From: Alnus glutinosa
Taxonomy: Eukaryota; Streptophyta; Magnoliopsida; Fagales; Betulaceae
Reading direction: 5' to 3'
Assembly: GCF_958979055.1 (NCBI RefSeq)
Contig: NC_084898.1
Location: 20,355,124-20,419,123 of the forward strand
Length of the DNA stretch: 64,000 nucleotides
Shown: in pieces, positions 11,286 to 22,909 of the stretch
Numbering within the stretch: the first letter of the stretch is position 1
How the letters are laid out: each line of letters begins with the position of its first letter
Position numbers and translations under genes: made by a program
The notes under the pieces: model-generated
Databases searched by the model: none
What the model was told of the DNA's origin: nothing
Seen by the model: the letters and a program-made list of their open reading frames with translations, nothing else

Positions 11286-11600
11286 GGGTGCGTTTGGAAT
11301 TGCAATTTCATAGACAATAAGTGCGATTTTAAACTAAATCTCAGAATATAAATCGTTTGGGAACTGCGTTTTTAAAAATTGCGATTTGAAAACGCAGAAA
11401 ATCTACTATTTCAAATCGCAGGTAAGATGATGCTTTTTTTAAAACGCAGAATTTTAAAGGCTAATTTGCGATTTTAAATGCTAAACTGCGATTTTGCCAA
11501 ACACTTAACTGCGTTTTTAAAAATCACTTTTTTTAAATCGCACATTTTAAAATCGTGATTTTAAATCGCACTTTTTGAAATCGCAAACCCAAACAGACTC
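11286..11600. mobile_element. Tourist-like (PIF/Harbinger) MITE, D1 only
   Basis: A 315-bp element with ends GGGTGCGTTTGG and CCCAAACAGACTC (inverted, imperfect), flanked by TAA on both sides. D2 and D3 have the empty site (ATTAAGTAT and ATTACGTAT). It is internally rich in TTGCGATTT and AAATCGCA. The 3-bp TWA duplication and short TIR are typical of Tourist elements. Confidence 0.88.
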
Positions 11601-11659
11601 TAAGTATTTGTAAAATCATTCACGTTACAGACTCCCACTAGAAAGATTATTCACAAGAT

Positions 11660-12766
11660 TGATGAGTTTTAGCAGATAGAGGCTGAGGGCATAAATTTTT
11701 AACAAGGGCAATCCTGCACAGGGCAGCCCTTGCAACTAGGGCTATCAAAATGGGTTCGCATGTCGGGTTCGAGTCAACTCGTTTGACCCGTGAACCCGTT
11801 AAGGGTCAACCCTAACACGATCCGTTTAACTAAAAAGGTTAGACTCTTTAACCCTAACACGATCCACTTAAATAACAAGTTGACACGACACGACCCGTTT
11901 GACCCATTATATAATAAAGTCTATAAAAATAAAAATAAAAACACAAATTTAAACTAAAAAAAATCTATAATAACCTACTTGCAGCAACTACAGCCGGAGG
12001 GCATCTAAACTTCATACTAGGTGGTGGCTGAGGAGCTGTTGCCACGAGAGGGAGAACACGGCTCACTGCTTTGTAGGTCTTGCCAATTGGGCAGTTTCTT
12101 GTTTCTAACCCAGCATTTCCCAGTGCCTCGTGTTTTGATACATTTCCTTTCTGCATGGTTGATCAGAAACAAAAAGAAGTCTCGGTCAGGTTTGCAACAT
12201 GTAATTAATTATTTATTTGAAATTGAGAGCATAGGGCATGATTCATTAAGCATTTTTACATATTCTTCTGTGAGTTGCCGGATTGGACCGTTGCTTGTCA
12301 AATTATTTCCTCTACATTGATGCTTGTCACAACTTTCAAGTGAGGTTTATAGAATGACACTGATGCAATATCTCAAACAATTATCTGTATAAGATGAAAT
12401 TATGAATTAATTTCCTAAACTGGATATTCGAATCCCATAACAGAATTTATTATCCCACAGCACCAATGCATTGGTTAACAAACCCTTGTGCAATTTTTCC
12501 CAAAATCACTTCCTTTTTCAGAATAAAATGTTGGCCTAGGCAAAGGGATGTAAATCTACCTCAGAAGAGGGTTCCCTCTTGCTGGACGGCTCAGACTTCT
12601 TCTGCTTCTTCCACTTCTCAGAGAAGTTAACAAAGCCAAATGGCTCTCCCAGTCCAAATGCTGACAAACTTATGGTGGCTGCTTTTGTTGCTAAAGGGTT
12701 GAACTGAGGTGTATTAGAGGATAAACCTCAGCAACAAGTTAACCACTCATCAGCATCAACAAAAAA
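11660..12766 (-). pseudogene. Conserved plant gene of unknown function, broken, D1 copy
   Basis: Reading on the minus strand: an exon part at 12711-12560 (FNPLATKAATISLSAFGLG then KKWKKQ-type basic sequence), a GT donor, then an exon from 12150 (KGNVSKHEALGNA, CPIGKTYKAVSRVLPLVATA). That exon is cut at 11977 by an hAT element and resumes at about 11728. The first two exons seen in D2 and D3 are deleted in D1, together with most of a solo LTR whose left end survives at 12712. I recognise the type of sequence as a conserved plant protein but know no function or symbol for it. Confidence 0.65.
11737..11977. mobile_element. Non-autonomous hAT element, internally deleted (D1)
   Basis: Starts TAGGGCTATCAAAATGGGTT, with flanks CTTGCAAC (11729-11736) and CTTGCAGC (11978-11985). 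This is the same insertion as in D2 and D3 but lacks about 310 bp of the right part, so the right inverted end is missing. Confidence 0.8.
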
Positions 12767-15125
12767 GCCATCTACTCCTCTTACGAAGCAATTTACTTGC
12801 AAAGAAGATGAAATATGACAAAAAGGATAGTAATGTAGTTAGCAATAATGGACTTCTGGGTGCTACCTAAATAGTTACAGTGAAAAATTACTTTTGAAGC
12901 AACAAAAACTTTGCAGGTCAAGCACAAAATTGACACAACTAAGATCTATGCTATATAAATTACAGAAGAAGACGTTACCGGTGACACTCAAATGAAAAAA
13001 TAATGAAGTTAAAAATATCATTAAATACTAATTGCTATCCTCAATATGAAAGCAGTAATGTTTGATTCTTCTTCTCAAATTAGATTTGATATGATCTTTT
13101 GTTGACCAGTTCACAAAAATTCTAATTCTATTCAATTCATGGCTTTGAATAGAATTTGAATTCACCATTTTTTTCTTTCTCCAAGCACATGAATTGGGCT
13201 AAACAAATTCCATTTCAATTAATTTTGTCCAATTCATGGGTTTCCAAATGGTATGTCAATGACACAAACCAGCAACTTCTTGTAACAGAGATTCATAAAC
13301 CAGCAAACTAGGAAGCAACAAACACCTGAGTTCTGCTAGCCAGAAAAATAAAAAATAAATAAATAAATTAAAAATTAAAAATTAAAATTAAAAACCTAAT
13401 TATTTGCATCATGCTGGACACAGCTCAAAACTCATAATAACATGATTATTTTTCCCAGTCTACCTTCAAGCTGGACACAGCTCAAAACTCATAATAACAT
13501 GAATAACTGTTTTATAAAGTTTCCAAAAGGGAACAATGTCACCATTATGGTTATCACAATCTCAGAAACTTCTTGAAGCCCTGTATCCAATGAATTATTA
13601 ATCAAACAGCTCAATGCCTCCATTAATAAATTACTATGATTTGGCCAACTGCCAACTTATGTTTCAACACAGAGAACAGGGTGCAGTATACATACATAGA
13701 AAAACAGCCATATATTTGTCAAACGCAATGAGACACTAATGACATGTAGATGTACGACTTAAAATAACATACATATTTTCTGGTGTCAATGAGCTTTAAC
13801 CCAAAAAACATATCTTTTTCATGCAAGAATAAAGTGAACACTGTGGTCATGGGTTCTAGACTCAATAGGGGGTGCGTGTGGATGTGATGTAGGAGATACC
13901 CATGAAAATAGATCTGTTTGTGCTAGAGACATATTTCAAGATAAAAAAGAGAGTAAAAAAGATCAAAATCACTGCCCAGAGGCTGGTCTTCTAGGCTATA
14001 CAGCAAGGGGAAAAGAAATAAAATAAGTTTCTCTACTGAGAATTATCAAAGATTAGCTACAACAATTAAAGCACACTCTTCTAGCTTCGAAAATCTAATA
14101 AAAACTACATCCTAATCCTTGAAAATAATAAAAAGTCTCAGCCAGCCAAAATAACCTAGATAAAGTCAAACACACACACACACACACATATGAGTAATGC
14201 TATATGCAAAACTCCTATGCCCCTCTTATCCTCCCAAATGTGACATGGCTTTAAAGTCACTATTGGATCAACCCTAATTTGAGTTGCTCTTGTATACTTT
14301 TTGTAGTTGGGCTGCGTCCGTCAACGCTTTTTTATAAAATTACTGTACTTACCAATTTTATTTTATTTTGGATGAATTAATCATCAAGTATTCACGTTAA
14401 ACAACATCAGCTTGCAAAACTGTCTAGCACGAAAGAGTGCCAATCACTTAAGTATTCACAATATCCATACAACCTAAAACTTTTGCAGCAAACAGACCAC
14501 CACGAATGCAAAATCCTCAAGTATTGACTGAAACAGAAAGGCTCTGAAGTACTGATAGTAAGAACTCGATCATTACAAGCTTGAAATAAGCGATTTTCAG
14601 GACCAAGAGAAAATTTTCATGCAAACAATAATCTGAATTATGTAAAAAAAAAAAATCGAAAGAATTATTAACTCAACACCAATTTAGACTCTGTGACTGT
14701 GAGATACAGAATATCAATAGGATAAAAAACTAAAGAAAATGAACGACAAAGTTGGAAATCAAAAGCTCATGCAGATACATAACAAACCAATTCATACAAA
14801 TTCGAGCAAAAATCAAGCATCTGAGAGAATTCACATGAAAAAATCATCGTCAATATAATGCCACGACAAAAAGAAAAAAGACTATGAAACAATTCCCAAA
14901 AGTCGACAATTTTGGGAGTGTAAAGAATCAAATCAACAGCAAACTCGAAAACCCATTTCTTGAAAAGGGAATTAAAGATGGAAATGAGGGAATTTAAGGG
15001 AGAAAAATGAATAGAAAACGAAGACTGGGGGTGTTTGGTGCGAGAGAAAATTACCCGAAAGTCGACCAGAGAGAATCCCAACGAGAAAGGTAGATTCTGG
15101 AAAGTCGTGTGGGGGCCACAGACGC
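12767..15125. other. Distal part of D1, no intact gene seen
   Basis: Paralogous to the distal parts of D2, D3 and D4. It probably includes introns and 5' flank of the unknown minus-strand gene. A pair of direct repeats, GCTGGACACAGCTCAAAACT, occurs at about 13412 and 13471. A short CA microsatellite lies near 14171-14188. Open frames at 14767-15081 (-) have no recognisable motif. Confidence 0.5.
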
Positions 15126-17367
15126 GTGCGCATTTGACATCCTGTATGATCGGGATGTCAACCAGGCCCTCCGAGCCAGACTTATGCCACTGGGCTAACC
15201 TGCACTACTTTGATTTCACCAGTTGGGCTGTCCCGCATAATGGGCTCAGCTGAAACCCCGCCCCTTGTCCCCAGGCCTTTTGACAAACCAAGCCTCGAAA
15301 GGACTTCATTTGAGGAAACAGCCTTCCCCCCCAACCGCCGAGTGTTTCGGGATACATATGCATGACTTCCAGATTCTGCCGAAGGAAACAAAACTTGGGC
15401 AATTTTTCGTATTGAAATGCCACCCAATTAGTATTTGCCTCCTTCATTTTTAAGAAGTTGATCTAAGATATGATGAATTTAAATGATTTTTTTTTTAATT
15501 TTAAAAAAAAAATTATTTCTATACTCATTTCTTTAATTTAAGATATGGATTAATTTTCATCTTTTTGGTTGAATAGGATTTTTTTTTTTCTTAAAATAGT
15601 TTTTCTTTTTTAAGATAGTAAACAATTTCTCGAATTTGAAATTTTCATTCTTGCATGCACTATTTTTTGCAGTTCATTCTCCACGGCCACCGGATTTTGC
15701 CATAATTTGCTACCGACATCCACCGGAATCCATCGTCGGTTGCCAATCGCCACAACCGGAGATTGCTGAAATTCGTATGGTGTTCGCTAAAAATTGCCAA
15801 CCACTTTTTACAGTCACCAAATTTTCATACAAGCCAACCGATAACACATTTTTTACGCCGAAACAAATGAAAGCTTTAAATGCATTTAGTTTCATGGCCT
15901 TCTTCAAGGATTGCTTGACTAGCACCGTAAAGAGTTTAGTAGAAAAACAAATCGTTAATGCTTCTGCCACTTAGACAAAGTTAATTAGCATGATTTTCAA
16001 GCTTTGCTAGGCACCACTTTCCCATTATGATCTCTAACCACAGCTGAAATATTATCGACTTTTTTTTTTTTTATTTTTTATTTTTTTTTTTTATGAAGAA
16101 TCAAAGGCTACAAGGTAACGCTGCCACGGATGAGTTGAGAGGACTGACCTAATCCCTAAAGTTAAATAATTAACAATTAATTTAAAGTGTTACTGCCAAT
16201 TTTTATTTTTTTGAGATGAATGTTACTACTATATATATCTTAAACACGAGTTTAAGCAGCAAAAATTTGGGTTATGTATTTTTTTTTTTTGAAAAAATAA
16301 TAATAATCTAACCACATATGTCATCATAATCCGATCATCTACTTATAACCATTACATTTTTTTATTTTTTCTAATTGAATGAGGAAAGGATTATAATGGC
16401 GGATCATTTCCACATTTGATCCCAAAGGAAGAAGAAGTGGACGATCCTATTAATGAAACAGGAGTGAGTTCCCAACAGTAGACCCAAACCAAACTAAAAC
16501 ATCGCTAAAATATTTAAAAATTGTAGGAAATTGGTCAAACAAATGATCCGGTCCTTTCAGAGGGCCGCACAATGTGGTTTTAAAAGTGAAAATAAAACAG
16601 ATTAAGACAAGCCTATCTGTATCCCCACTTGAGACCTGCAACAACCACCAAAAGATGGCTGGAACAGTAAAAATGCTGTTAGAATTTTAAAATAGGACGG
16701 CAGGAAAGAGAGATACTAACACAATTTCAAATACAGTAGTTTCCCCTAAAGGAAAGCAATAACCCAAGTAACAAAAAAAAAAAAAAAACAACACAAATCC
16801 AGTTGAAGGGAGGGGCTGGGGTCGCCAGTGGCAGCGTGTGAAGACCACACGCCATAACTGGAAGACCTCTCTCCAGCTGTGATCACAAGGGGCTGCCGTG
16901 AACTGCCAACTACAGGGCCGAGGGAAAGTTGGAGGGAGAAGCGTGACCACCATGCCCCGGAAAGGGAGACAAACTCCCTAGCGCGTGTATGTCATGCTGT
17001 AATAAGTGGAAGTCTGGAGAAAATGCGGCGAGTGTCAGTGGAAGCGGAAGACACCGGCGAACCCAGTCGAGAGGCACGTGTCGTACAAAAATTGACGGAG
17101 GAACATAAATCTAAATCCAAAAATTTCAATCCAAGAATCGAGCCAAAAATCGTAGTAGACACGGTGGAGGAAGGGCATGTTCGGTGATAGCTATGTTGAT
17201 GGGAAGGAAAGCATTTTAAATACCTCGAAGGAGGTGGATAGGGCAAGAGCAAGCTCCAAAAAGATAAAGGTCTCAGCCGAGGCGTTAACAGAAGGAAGCA
17301 AGGGGAGGAGAGAAGGAGAAAAGGGAGACGATGGGGAAGGAAGCATAGAGCTTCTCCCTCCCATGGT
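15126..17367. other. Unassigned region between D1 and a CACTA-like element
   Basis: The parts differ. 15126-15450 is GC-richer and unrecognised. 15452-15990 is a copy of the last 450 bases of the window (63552-64000), including the context TTTGCAGTTCATTCTCCACG; its 112-residue frame (15636-15974) has no motif I know. 16040-16380 is AT-rich. 16440-17360 is GC-richer, with open frames on both strands that I cannot assign; it may be captured gene sequence, but nothing proves this. Confidence 0.4.
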
Positions 17368-18073
17368 CACTACAAAAAAATTTGCATTTAGTGATGTGTC
17401 TACAGTAATCAACTTTTTGACACGTCACTAATTAATGATGTGCACTACCCCTTCCTCCCCTCCCCCCCAAAAAAAAAGCATTTAGTAACGTGTCTGCAGT
17501 AACCTAAATTTTTGCCCTATTACTAAATAGTGACGTGTCAAAGATTGACACGTTGAGTGTGTGCATATATATATATATATAGAGTTAAATTTAAATTTAA
17601 GTTTTTAGTGATGTAACAAAATTTAATACGTCACTAATTAGTGACGTGTCATTTGACATGCTACTAATTATTGACGTGTCAAAATAACACGTCACTAATT
17701 GTCAAAGTGGCATGTCAAGAATTAGTGCCATGCCAAATTGGAATGTCACTAATTCTTGAATGGCACATCACTATTTTAGTGACGTGCTAATTCGCGATAT
17801 TGGGGATTTAAAATGCTTAATCTCGTGCAATTTTCAGGTTTTAAGTTCTTTTTGCCTAAATTTGTAAGTCTTTTTAAAAAAATAAAATAAAACAAAATAT
17901 AAAATATTAAGTTTTTGACGAGTCAAAAATGGCACGTCACTAAATCCCCATTGGTGACGAGGTGATTAGTAACAAGTCACTAAAAAATTTAGTGACGTGT
18001 CAGACCACCAAACAAGTCACTAAAACTCTGTCACTAATTTTACTTTATTTTTTAAAATTTTTTATTTTTAGTG
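17368..18073. mobile_element. Non-autonomous CACTA (En/Spm)-like element
   Basis: A 706-bp element beginning CACTACAAAAAAATTTGCAT and ending TTTTATTTTTAGTG, with a 3-bp direct repeat GGT on each side (17365-17367, 18074-18076). The subterminal regions are crowded with TTAGTGACGTGTC and GACACGTCACTAA units in both orientations, as expected for transposase-binding repeats. No transposase is present. The right flank (GTGTATGGACGGTAGGTTTT) matches 3320-3345. Confidence 0.82.
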
Positions 18074-18224
18074 GGTGTATGGACGGTAGGTTTTTTCCAG
18101 ATAAAGTGACGGTTTAGAAAGAAGGAGGAGAGAAGTTTCCAAAAAATATAACCATTACAAAATATAAAAGTGAACTGTACCCAACTTCCTTTGAAATCGA
18201 GAACGCATGGTGTGCGTGCTTTTA

Positions 18225-18694
18225 AGGATGTAATCGAGCTGTGCTGAGTCGAGTTTGAAGATTTCGAGACTTGCTCGTTTATGAGTCGAGTTTAAATAGT
18301 CGAGCTCGAATTCGAGCCGAGCTATAAAATGTGTATTCAAGCTCAACTCGTTTAAAACTCAGGCGAGCTCGAGCTTGAGCTCGCGATTGTAGAGAATGAT
18401 ATTCGAGTTGAGCCGAGCCGAGTTACTCGACAAGCTCAGCTCAGCTAGAATTCAAGGTAGACTATTAAATTTTTCAATGTATGATCAAAGCGGAGTTCAA
18501 GCCCGAGTTTGTGAATAACCTCCAAATAACTATTAATAACTTAATATGTTAGTTTAACATAGTAAATACTATTATCAAAATATTATATTTAATATTTAAT
18601 AGAATATTTACTTAGATAGTGTACTATATGCTTATTTAGTGTGTGCGTGTATATATATATATATATATAAAATGACCAATAAACTATAGTTAAC

Positions 18695-18728
<34 letters not shown>

Positions 18729-18828
18729 GGTAACATATAGTTAATTACATTTACTTAGTATATGTTAATAAATTAGATAATATGTTAGTTTATGAACTAA
18801 TTACTTAGTATGTTAACTAATATACACA

Positions 18829-18884
<56 letters not shown>

Positions 18885-19195
18885 GTAACATATATAACAT
18901 ATATTATTTAATTACTAATATACATACTTAAATTTATATAACTCATTTTTAGTAATATATAAGAGATATAAACGAGCTAACGAGTCGGGCGAGCGATCTA
19001 ATTGAGCTTTAAACGAGCTGAGCTCGTGAGCCCTTATCGTGTTTTGTCAAGCGAGTCGGGTGTGTATCACTTACAGATCGAGCAGGCTTCTACAGTAACG
19101 AGCGAGTTTCTACAGTATTGAGTTTGAGTTCGAATCGGGCTAAACCGAGCGGTTATTGGGCGGGTTGTCGAACGGACTGGTTTATTTACATTCCT
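18225..19195. mobile_element. Probable non-autonomous hAT-like element rich in GAGCTCGA
   Basis: The left end AAGGATGTAATCGAGC and right end TTTACATTCCT are inverted (ATGTAA). Both sides carry many GAGCCGAG/GAGCTCGA/CGAGTTTA words around an AT core with long TA runs (18644-18668, 18701-18727, 18832-18880). Flanks GTGCTTTT and GTACTTTG could be a decayed 8-bp duplication. The ends match a layout I know from plant hAT-type MITEs (AGGGGTGTAAA...); classification is tentative. Confidence 0.5.
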
Positions 19196-19346
19196 AGGTA
19201 CTTTGAAAAGAAAATCTAATATTAATTGTTTCTCCTACCGTACAAAAGCCTATTTAAAAGAATTACAAAACGGAGACTTAATTGCCAGTTATCAAATTGG
19301 GTCTTGAGGAATAATTTTAAGTTTATATTTATATTCGCACCATTTT

Positions 19347-19510
19347 TGACACAACACATTTTAAAGTCATGATAGCCATGAATTCATCAGAACTCTGCAG
19401 TTAAGCGTGCTTTTGCAAGATATATATCAAGACGGGTGACCTCCTAAAAAGTCTGGTCCAAAAAAATAAAAAACGAATAATATTGTGTTGTTGGGGTGAG
19501 TCGTTACACA
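19347..19510 (+). mobile_element. Decayed Cassandra-type LTR fragment with 5S-like core
   Basis: ATCAGAACTCTGCAGTTAAG followed by GGGTGACCTCCTAAAAAGTC resembles the internal promoter part of 5S rRNA. Its surroundings (GACACAACACATTTTAAAGT before, AATATTGTGTTGTTGGGGTG and GAGTCGTTACA after) align with the LTR of the complete element at 39219-39888. The left third of the LTR is missing. Confidence 0.75.
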
Positions 19511-19781
19511 AATAAGATTTGAGAGGATCTTAATCCGTGGGCCTCCTCTATTTCTTTCGTCACACATCAACATCAGTACTTTTCTCGGATTCACGGCATA
19601 AATCACAGGGGTCATGAAAAGGGATTAGACGACTATGCAATTTAGATATGAACTACGTTTGGACAAATTTTCTAATTGAATTTTTGGTGAGTGTTAGTGC
19701 TTCCCCAATCTAGACATATATATATGAACTACTTTTGAATAATGTTTTACGTGCTTCTTGATTTGCACAAAATGGAGACTT

Positions 19782-19890
19782 TTGTCCTCAAGGAGTAGAT
19801 CAATCGGCTAGGGATCACGCCTTATATAGCGGAGGTCACTAGTTTGAATTCTTTTTCCCCTCTAGTGTGGACATGTTAAAAAAAAAAAAA
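19782..19890 (+). mobile_element. tRNA-derived SINE, copy 2
   Basis: Same element and same site as the copy at 327, with flanks AGACTT (19776-19781) and AGGCTT (19891-19896). It was inherited by segmental duplication rather than inserted independently. Confidence 0.78.
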
Positions 19891-20280
19891 AGGCTTAATT
19901 GCCAATTGTGAAATTGGTTCTTGAGGCATAATTTCAAGTTTAAAATGTAGTTACAATTTTCAAGAAAGAAAGAAAAAGAAAAGAAGAAAAATGCTCAAAT
20001 TATGTGTAGCTGACTAAAGTTAATGTAGACAGTAGAACCCAATGGAAGTTGATGGTATCACCTTTTTCATTTGAATACTTGCAATTAAGTAAGTCTCCCT
20101 TCTTTTTCTTTTTCATTTTTTTTTTTCAAACCATGAAGCACGCCTAAGCTTAATTAATTTACCCAAAAGTAGTTCATATTTATATATGCTAGCTCATAAC
20201 CCGAATTATGAGCAAGATTCTTCATTATAATTTAATTCTAAAATTTAAACACATCTTGAAAATCAAAGAATTTAAAGTTT

Positions 20281-20835
20281 GAGATAATTGCACTACTGGT
20301 CCATGAGGTATGCCATAATTACCAATCACTCCCTATGGTTTAAAAAGTTCATGGGAGGTTCTTATGTTAAACTATAATTACAAATCGATCACTAGAATCA
20401 AATTCCGTTAAAAATTTTGACAGATTCTGTTAAATGTCAAGTCAGCACCATATCAAACCAATAAGATGGCGACACGTGTCTATTTTAATAAAAAAATAAA
20501 TAAATTTATTAAAAAATAAACAAATAAACTTATTTAATAAAAAAGGAAGGGGTGGCCTACTGGGTGGCCCAGCCACCCCTTCCCTTTTCTGTTTTTTTTT
20601 TTCTTAATAAATTTATATATTTTTTTATTCAAATGGACTTGTGTCGCCATCTTATTGGTTTGATGTGGCACTGACGTGGTATTTAACAGAATCTGTCAAA
20701 CTTTTTAACAGAATTTGACTTCAGGGATCGATTTGTAATTATAGGTTACCACAATGACCTTCCATTAACTTTTAAAACCATAGGGAGTGATTCGTAATTA
20801 TGGCATATCTCAGGGACCAGTGGTACAATTATCCC
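20281..20835. mobile_element. Mutator-like MITE, relative of the RLP1 intron element
   Basis: A 555-bp element with left end GAGATAATTGCACTACTGGT and right end CAGTGGTACAATTATCCC. The 9-bp direct repeats are TTAAAGTTT (20272-20280 and 20836-20844). It has long inverted arms and a GC palindrome (GGGTGGCCCAGCCACCCC) in the middle, as in the element at 6038. Confidence 0.9.
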
Positions 20836-20859
20836 TTAAAGTTTTAGGAGTTTTTTAAA

Positions 20860-21531
20860 GAGAAAAATCATATTTAGTTCTTAGGTTTTCAATTGATTTG
20901 GATTTAGTCATTGAGTTTTCAATTTTAAGAATATGATCCTTAGGTTTTGTCCAAGTTTAAAATATGTCACTCTATTACTTTAGTATCAAAGTTAATAGTT
21001 TGTCCGCACATCAACACCCCCAATGCAATGCCACATCAGCAAATACCAAGTCGTTGTCTCCAAGGGGTAGTTTAATCGGCTGGAGACCATGCCTCATGAA
21101 ACGGAAGTCACTAGTTCGAATTTCTCCTCCTCCCTCTTGTGTGGACATGTCAAAAAAAAAGTACCAAGTCGGCATTCATATAAAAAAAATTAAAAGCCCC
21201 ACAAAAACTAATCGATCTAACCGTGAAACTTTAAAAAAAAAAAAATAAAACACAAAATCTAATAACCTAAAGAGCAACCCCTCAATAACATTTTTTTTTT
21301 TCATGAATGATTTGGCACTTGCTACTTGCTAATATGACATTGCATTCGAGGGTTAACATGGATGCTAGCTTGTTAAATGAGATATGTGTGACATGTTAAC
21401 TTTGACAATAAAGTGACAGAATGACCTATTTTAAACTTTGGCAAAACTTAAGGATTGTATTATTGAAATTAAAAACTCAATGACTAAATCCAAATCAAGT
21501 GAAAACCTAGGGACTAGATATAATTTTTCCC
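20860..21531. mobile_element. Second long-TIR Mutator-like MITE family, with nested SINE
   Basis: The left end GAGAAAAATCATATTTAG and right end CTAGATATAATTTTTCCC are inverted, with 9-bp direct repeats TTTTTTAAA (20851-20859 and 21532-21540). Empty sites are seen at about 29050 and 54460 (TTTTTGAAATAGCCGAAAG and TTTTTTAAATACCCGAAAG). The arms are roughly 180 bp. A SINE is inserted in the interior. Confidence 0.85.
21056..21161 (+). mobile_element. tRNA-derived SINE nested in a MITE, copy 3
   Basis: The same SINE family (CCAAGGGGTAGTTTAATCGG, TCACTAGTTCGAATTTCTCC, poly-A) inserted with a 10-bp direct repeat TACCAAGTCG (21046-21055 and 21162-21171). The related MITE copy near 26690-26705 has a single TACCAAGTCG, which is the empty site. 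This insertion is independent of the other three. Confidence 0.9.
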
Positions 21532-21577
21532 TTTTTTAAATAGCCAAAAGTAACAATTTGGATTGCTGCAATACTAA

Positions 21578-21879
21578 GGGTGCGTTTAGGATTGCGATTT
21601 TGGAGACAATAAGTGCGATTTTAAACTAAATCGCAAAACTAAATCGGTTGGTTACTAAGTTTTTAAAAATTGAGATTTTAAAACGCAGAAAATATGTCTT
21701 TTCAAATCGCTAAGTAAGATGATGTTTTTTTTGAAAATACGAAATTTTAAAGGTTAATTTGCGATTTTAAAGGCTAAACTACGATTTTGCCAAACACTTA
21801 ATTGTAATTTTTAAATATCACTTTTTCAAATCGCACATTTTAAATTATACTTTTTGAAATCACAAATTCGAACGGACCT
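21578..21879. mobile_element. Tourist-like MITE
   Basis: A 302-bp element from GGGTGCGTTTAGGATTGCG to CGAACGGACCT between TAA duplications. Empty sites (GCAATATTAATTATTA) are present near 29100 and 54510. Confidence 0.85.
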
Positions 21880-21937
21880 TAATTATTACAAGACAGTAGT
21901 GCTTCTCCCACCTAGACATTTAAATATACTAGTTTTG

Positions 21938-22126
21938 GCTAAAGCTTCTACGTGCTTCTTGATTTGGGGTCTTGGATCATAATTTGAAGTTTAAAAAGAA
22001 AGAAAAAGAAAAGGAAACCAAAAGTAGTTGTAATTTTGAAGCTATTTCCAATACAAACTACTGCTCCCCAGAAAATGAGGGCTTCTGCGCTTGGATTATT
22101 CAAGACTTGCCAACAATATCTTTTCC
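21938..22126 (+). repeat. RLP promoter-like module without a gene
   Basis: Same module as at 4047 (GCTTCTACGTGCTTCTTGAT ... CAAGACTTGCCAACAATATC). It is interrupted after TATCTTTTCC by the small element at 22127. Confidence 0.7.
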
Positions 22127-22307
22127 GGAGAAATGCTAAAGATTCTCCCCTCATTTTCTCTTATCATTCTCTTTTCTTTAAAAAAATTGATTTTTATTAA
22201 AATGTTATTTCTGATGCCACATCAGAGACAACTTTTTAATAAAAATTAATTTTTTTTATTATAAAAGAATGATAAGAGGGATAAAAGGAAGATGGGTAGA
22301 AACTCTC
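22127..22307. mobile_element. Small MITE with 9-bp target duplication
   Basis: A 181-bp insertion flanked by ATCTTTTCC (22118-22126 and 22308-22316). Other copies of the module (near 24690 and 27640) have one ATCTTTTCC and no insertion. The interior is self-complementary (TTGATTTTTATTAAAA with TTTTAATAAAAATTAA; GATGCCACATC loop). The extreme ends are weakly inverted (GGAGAAATGCTA and TAGAAACTCTC). Confidence 0.8.
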
Positions 22308-22316
22308 ATCTTTTCC

Positions 22317-22861
22317 GTAAAGAAAATTATACGCCACTCAAAGGAGCCATGCATTAACCAATCAAATATTGTTCCGTTCAACTGATATTTGATAAGACCG
22401 GAATTGGCCCACTACTCCCCAGTCCCGACGACGACCCTTGCTTTCAAGTCTTGAAATGATGCATGTGAGCTTTTACACATCAACGTCCAAGAAGATGGAT
22501 AATGGGAATTGAGAAGAAATTTGCCTTCGTAGACACGTACCTCTATACCGCTAAGTGTGATGGGCCACAATTATTTCTCATGGATTCACGGCATAAATCA
22601 CAGGAGTCATGAAAGGAGTGTCCCCACTATCCGAGTCCAGACGACGACCATTCCTTTGAAGTCTTGAAATGATGTGAGCTTTTACGTCAACGTACAGGAA
22701 GAGGATTATGGGAATTGAGAAGAAATTTGCCTTCATACACGCATACCTCTATACCTTTGATCAATTGGATGCGATGATAGATTATAGATATATAAATTTA
22801 GAAATTAAACAAGTTGCCAATGTATCTGGGAGGGTTAAGAGGATCAAGTAAAAAAAAAATT

Positions 22862-22909
<48 letters not shown>

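Larger units (their letters stand above)
9661..15125. repeat. Downstream block D1 of the RLP tandem unit
   Basis: From the RLP1 3' UTR to about GGCCACAGACGCGTGCGCAT the sequence is paralogous to D2 (35200-40618), D3 (42152-48921) and D4 (58898-62257). It carries minus-strand RopGEF exons and a gene of unknown function, both decayed. Private changes in D1 are a Tourist MITE at 11286, an internal deletion in the hAT copy, and a deletion at about 12761 that removes two exons present in D2 and D3. Confidence 0.9.

Noticed and set aside
12021..12320. Plus-strand frames in the D blocks (also 37486-37851 and 45814-46056)
   Set aside because: They are antisense to the exon of the unknown minus-strand gene, where the conserved frame and splice sites are found.
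15636..15974. 112-codon frame as a small gene
   Set aside because: The paralogous copy at 63740-64000 has indels that break the frame, and no family is recognisable.
16687..17431. Overlapping frames of 70-100 codons on both strands as host genes
   Set aside because: No recognisable domain, no consistent splice structure, and they run into the CACTA-like element at 17368.
19347..19510. 5S rRNA gene
   Set aside because: Too diverged (TGCAAGATATATATCAAGAC in the core), and the flanks match a Cassandra LTR.
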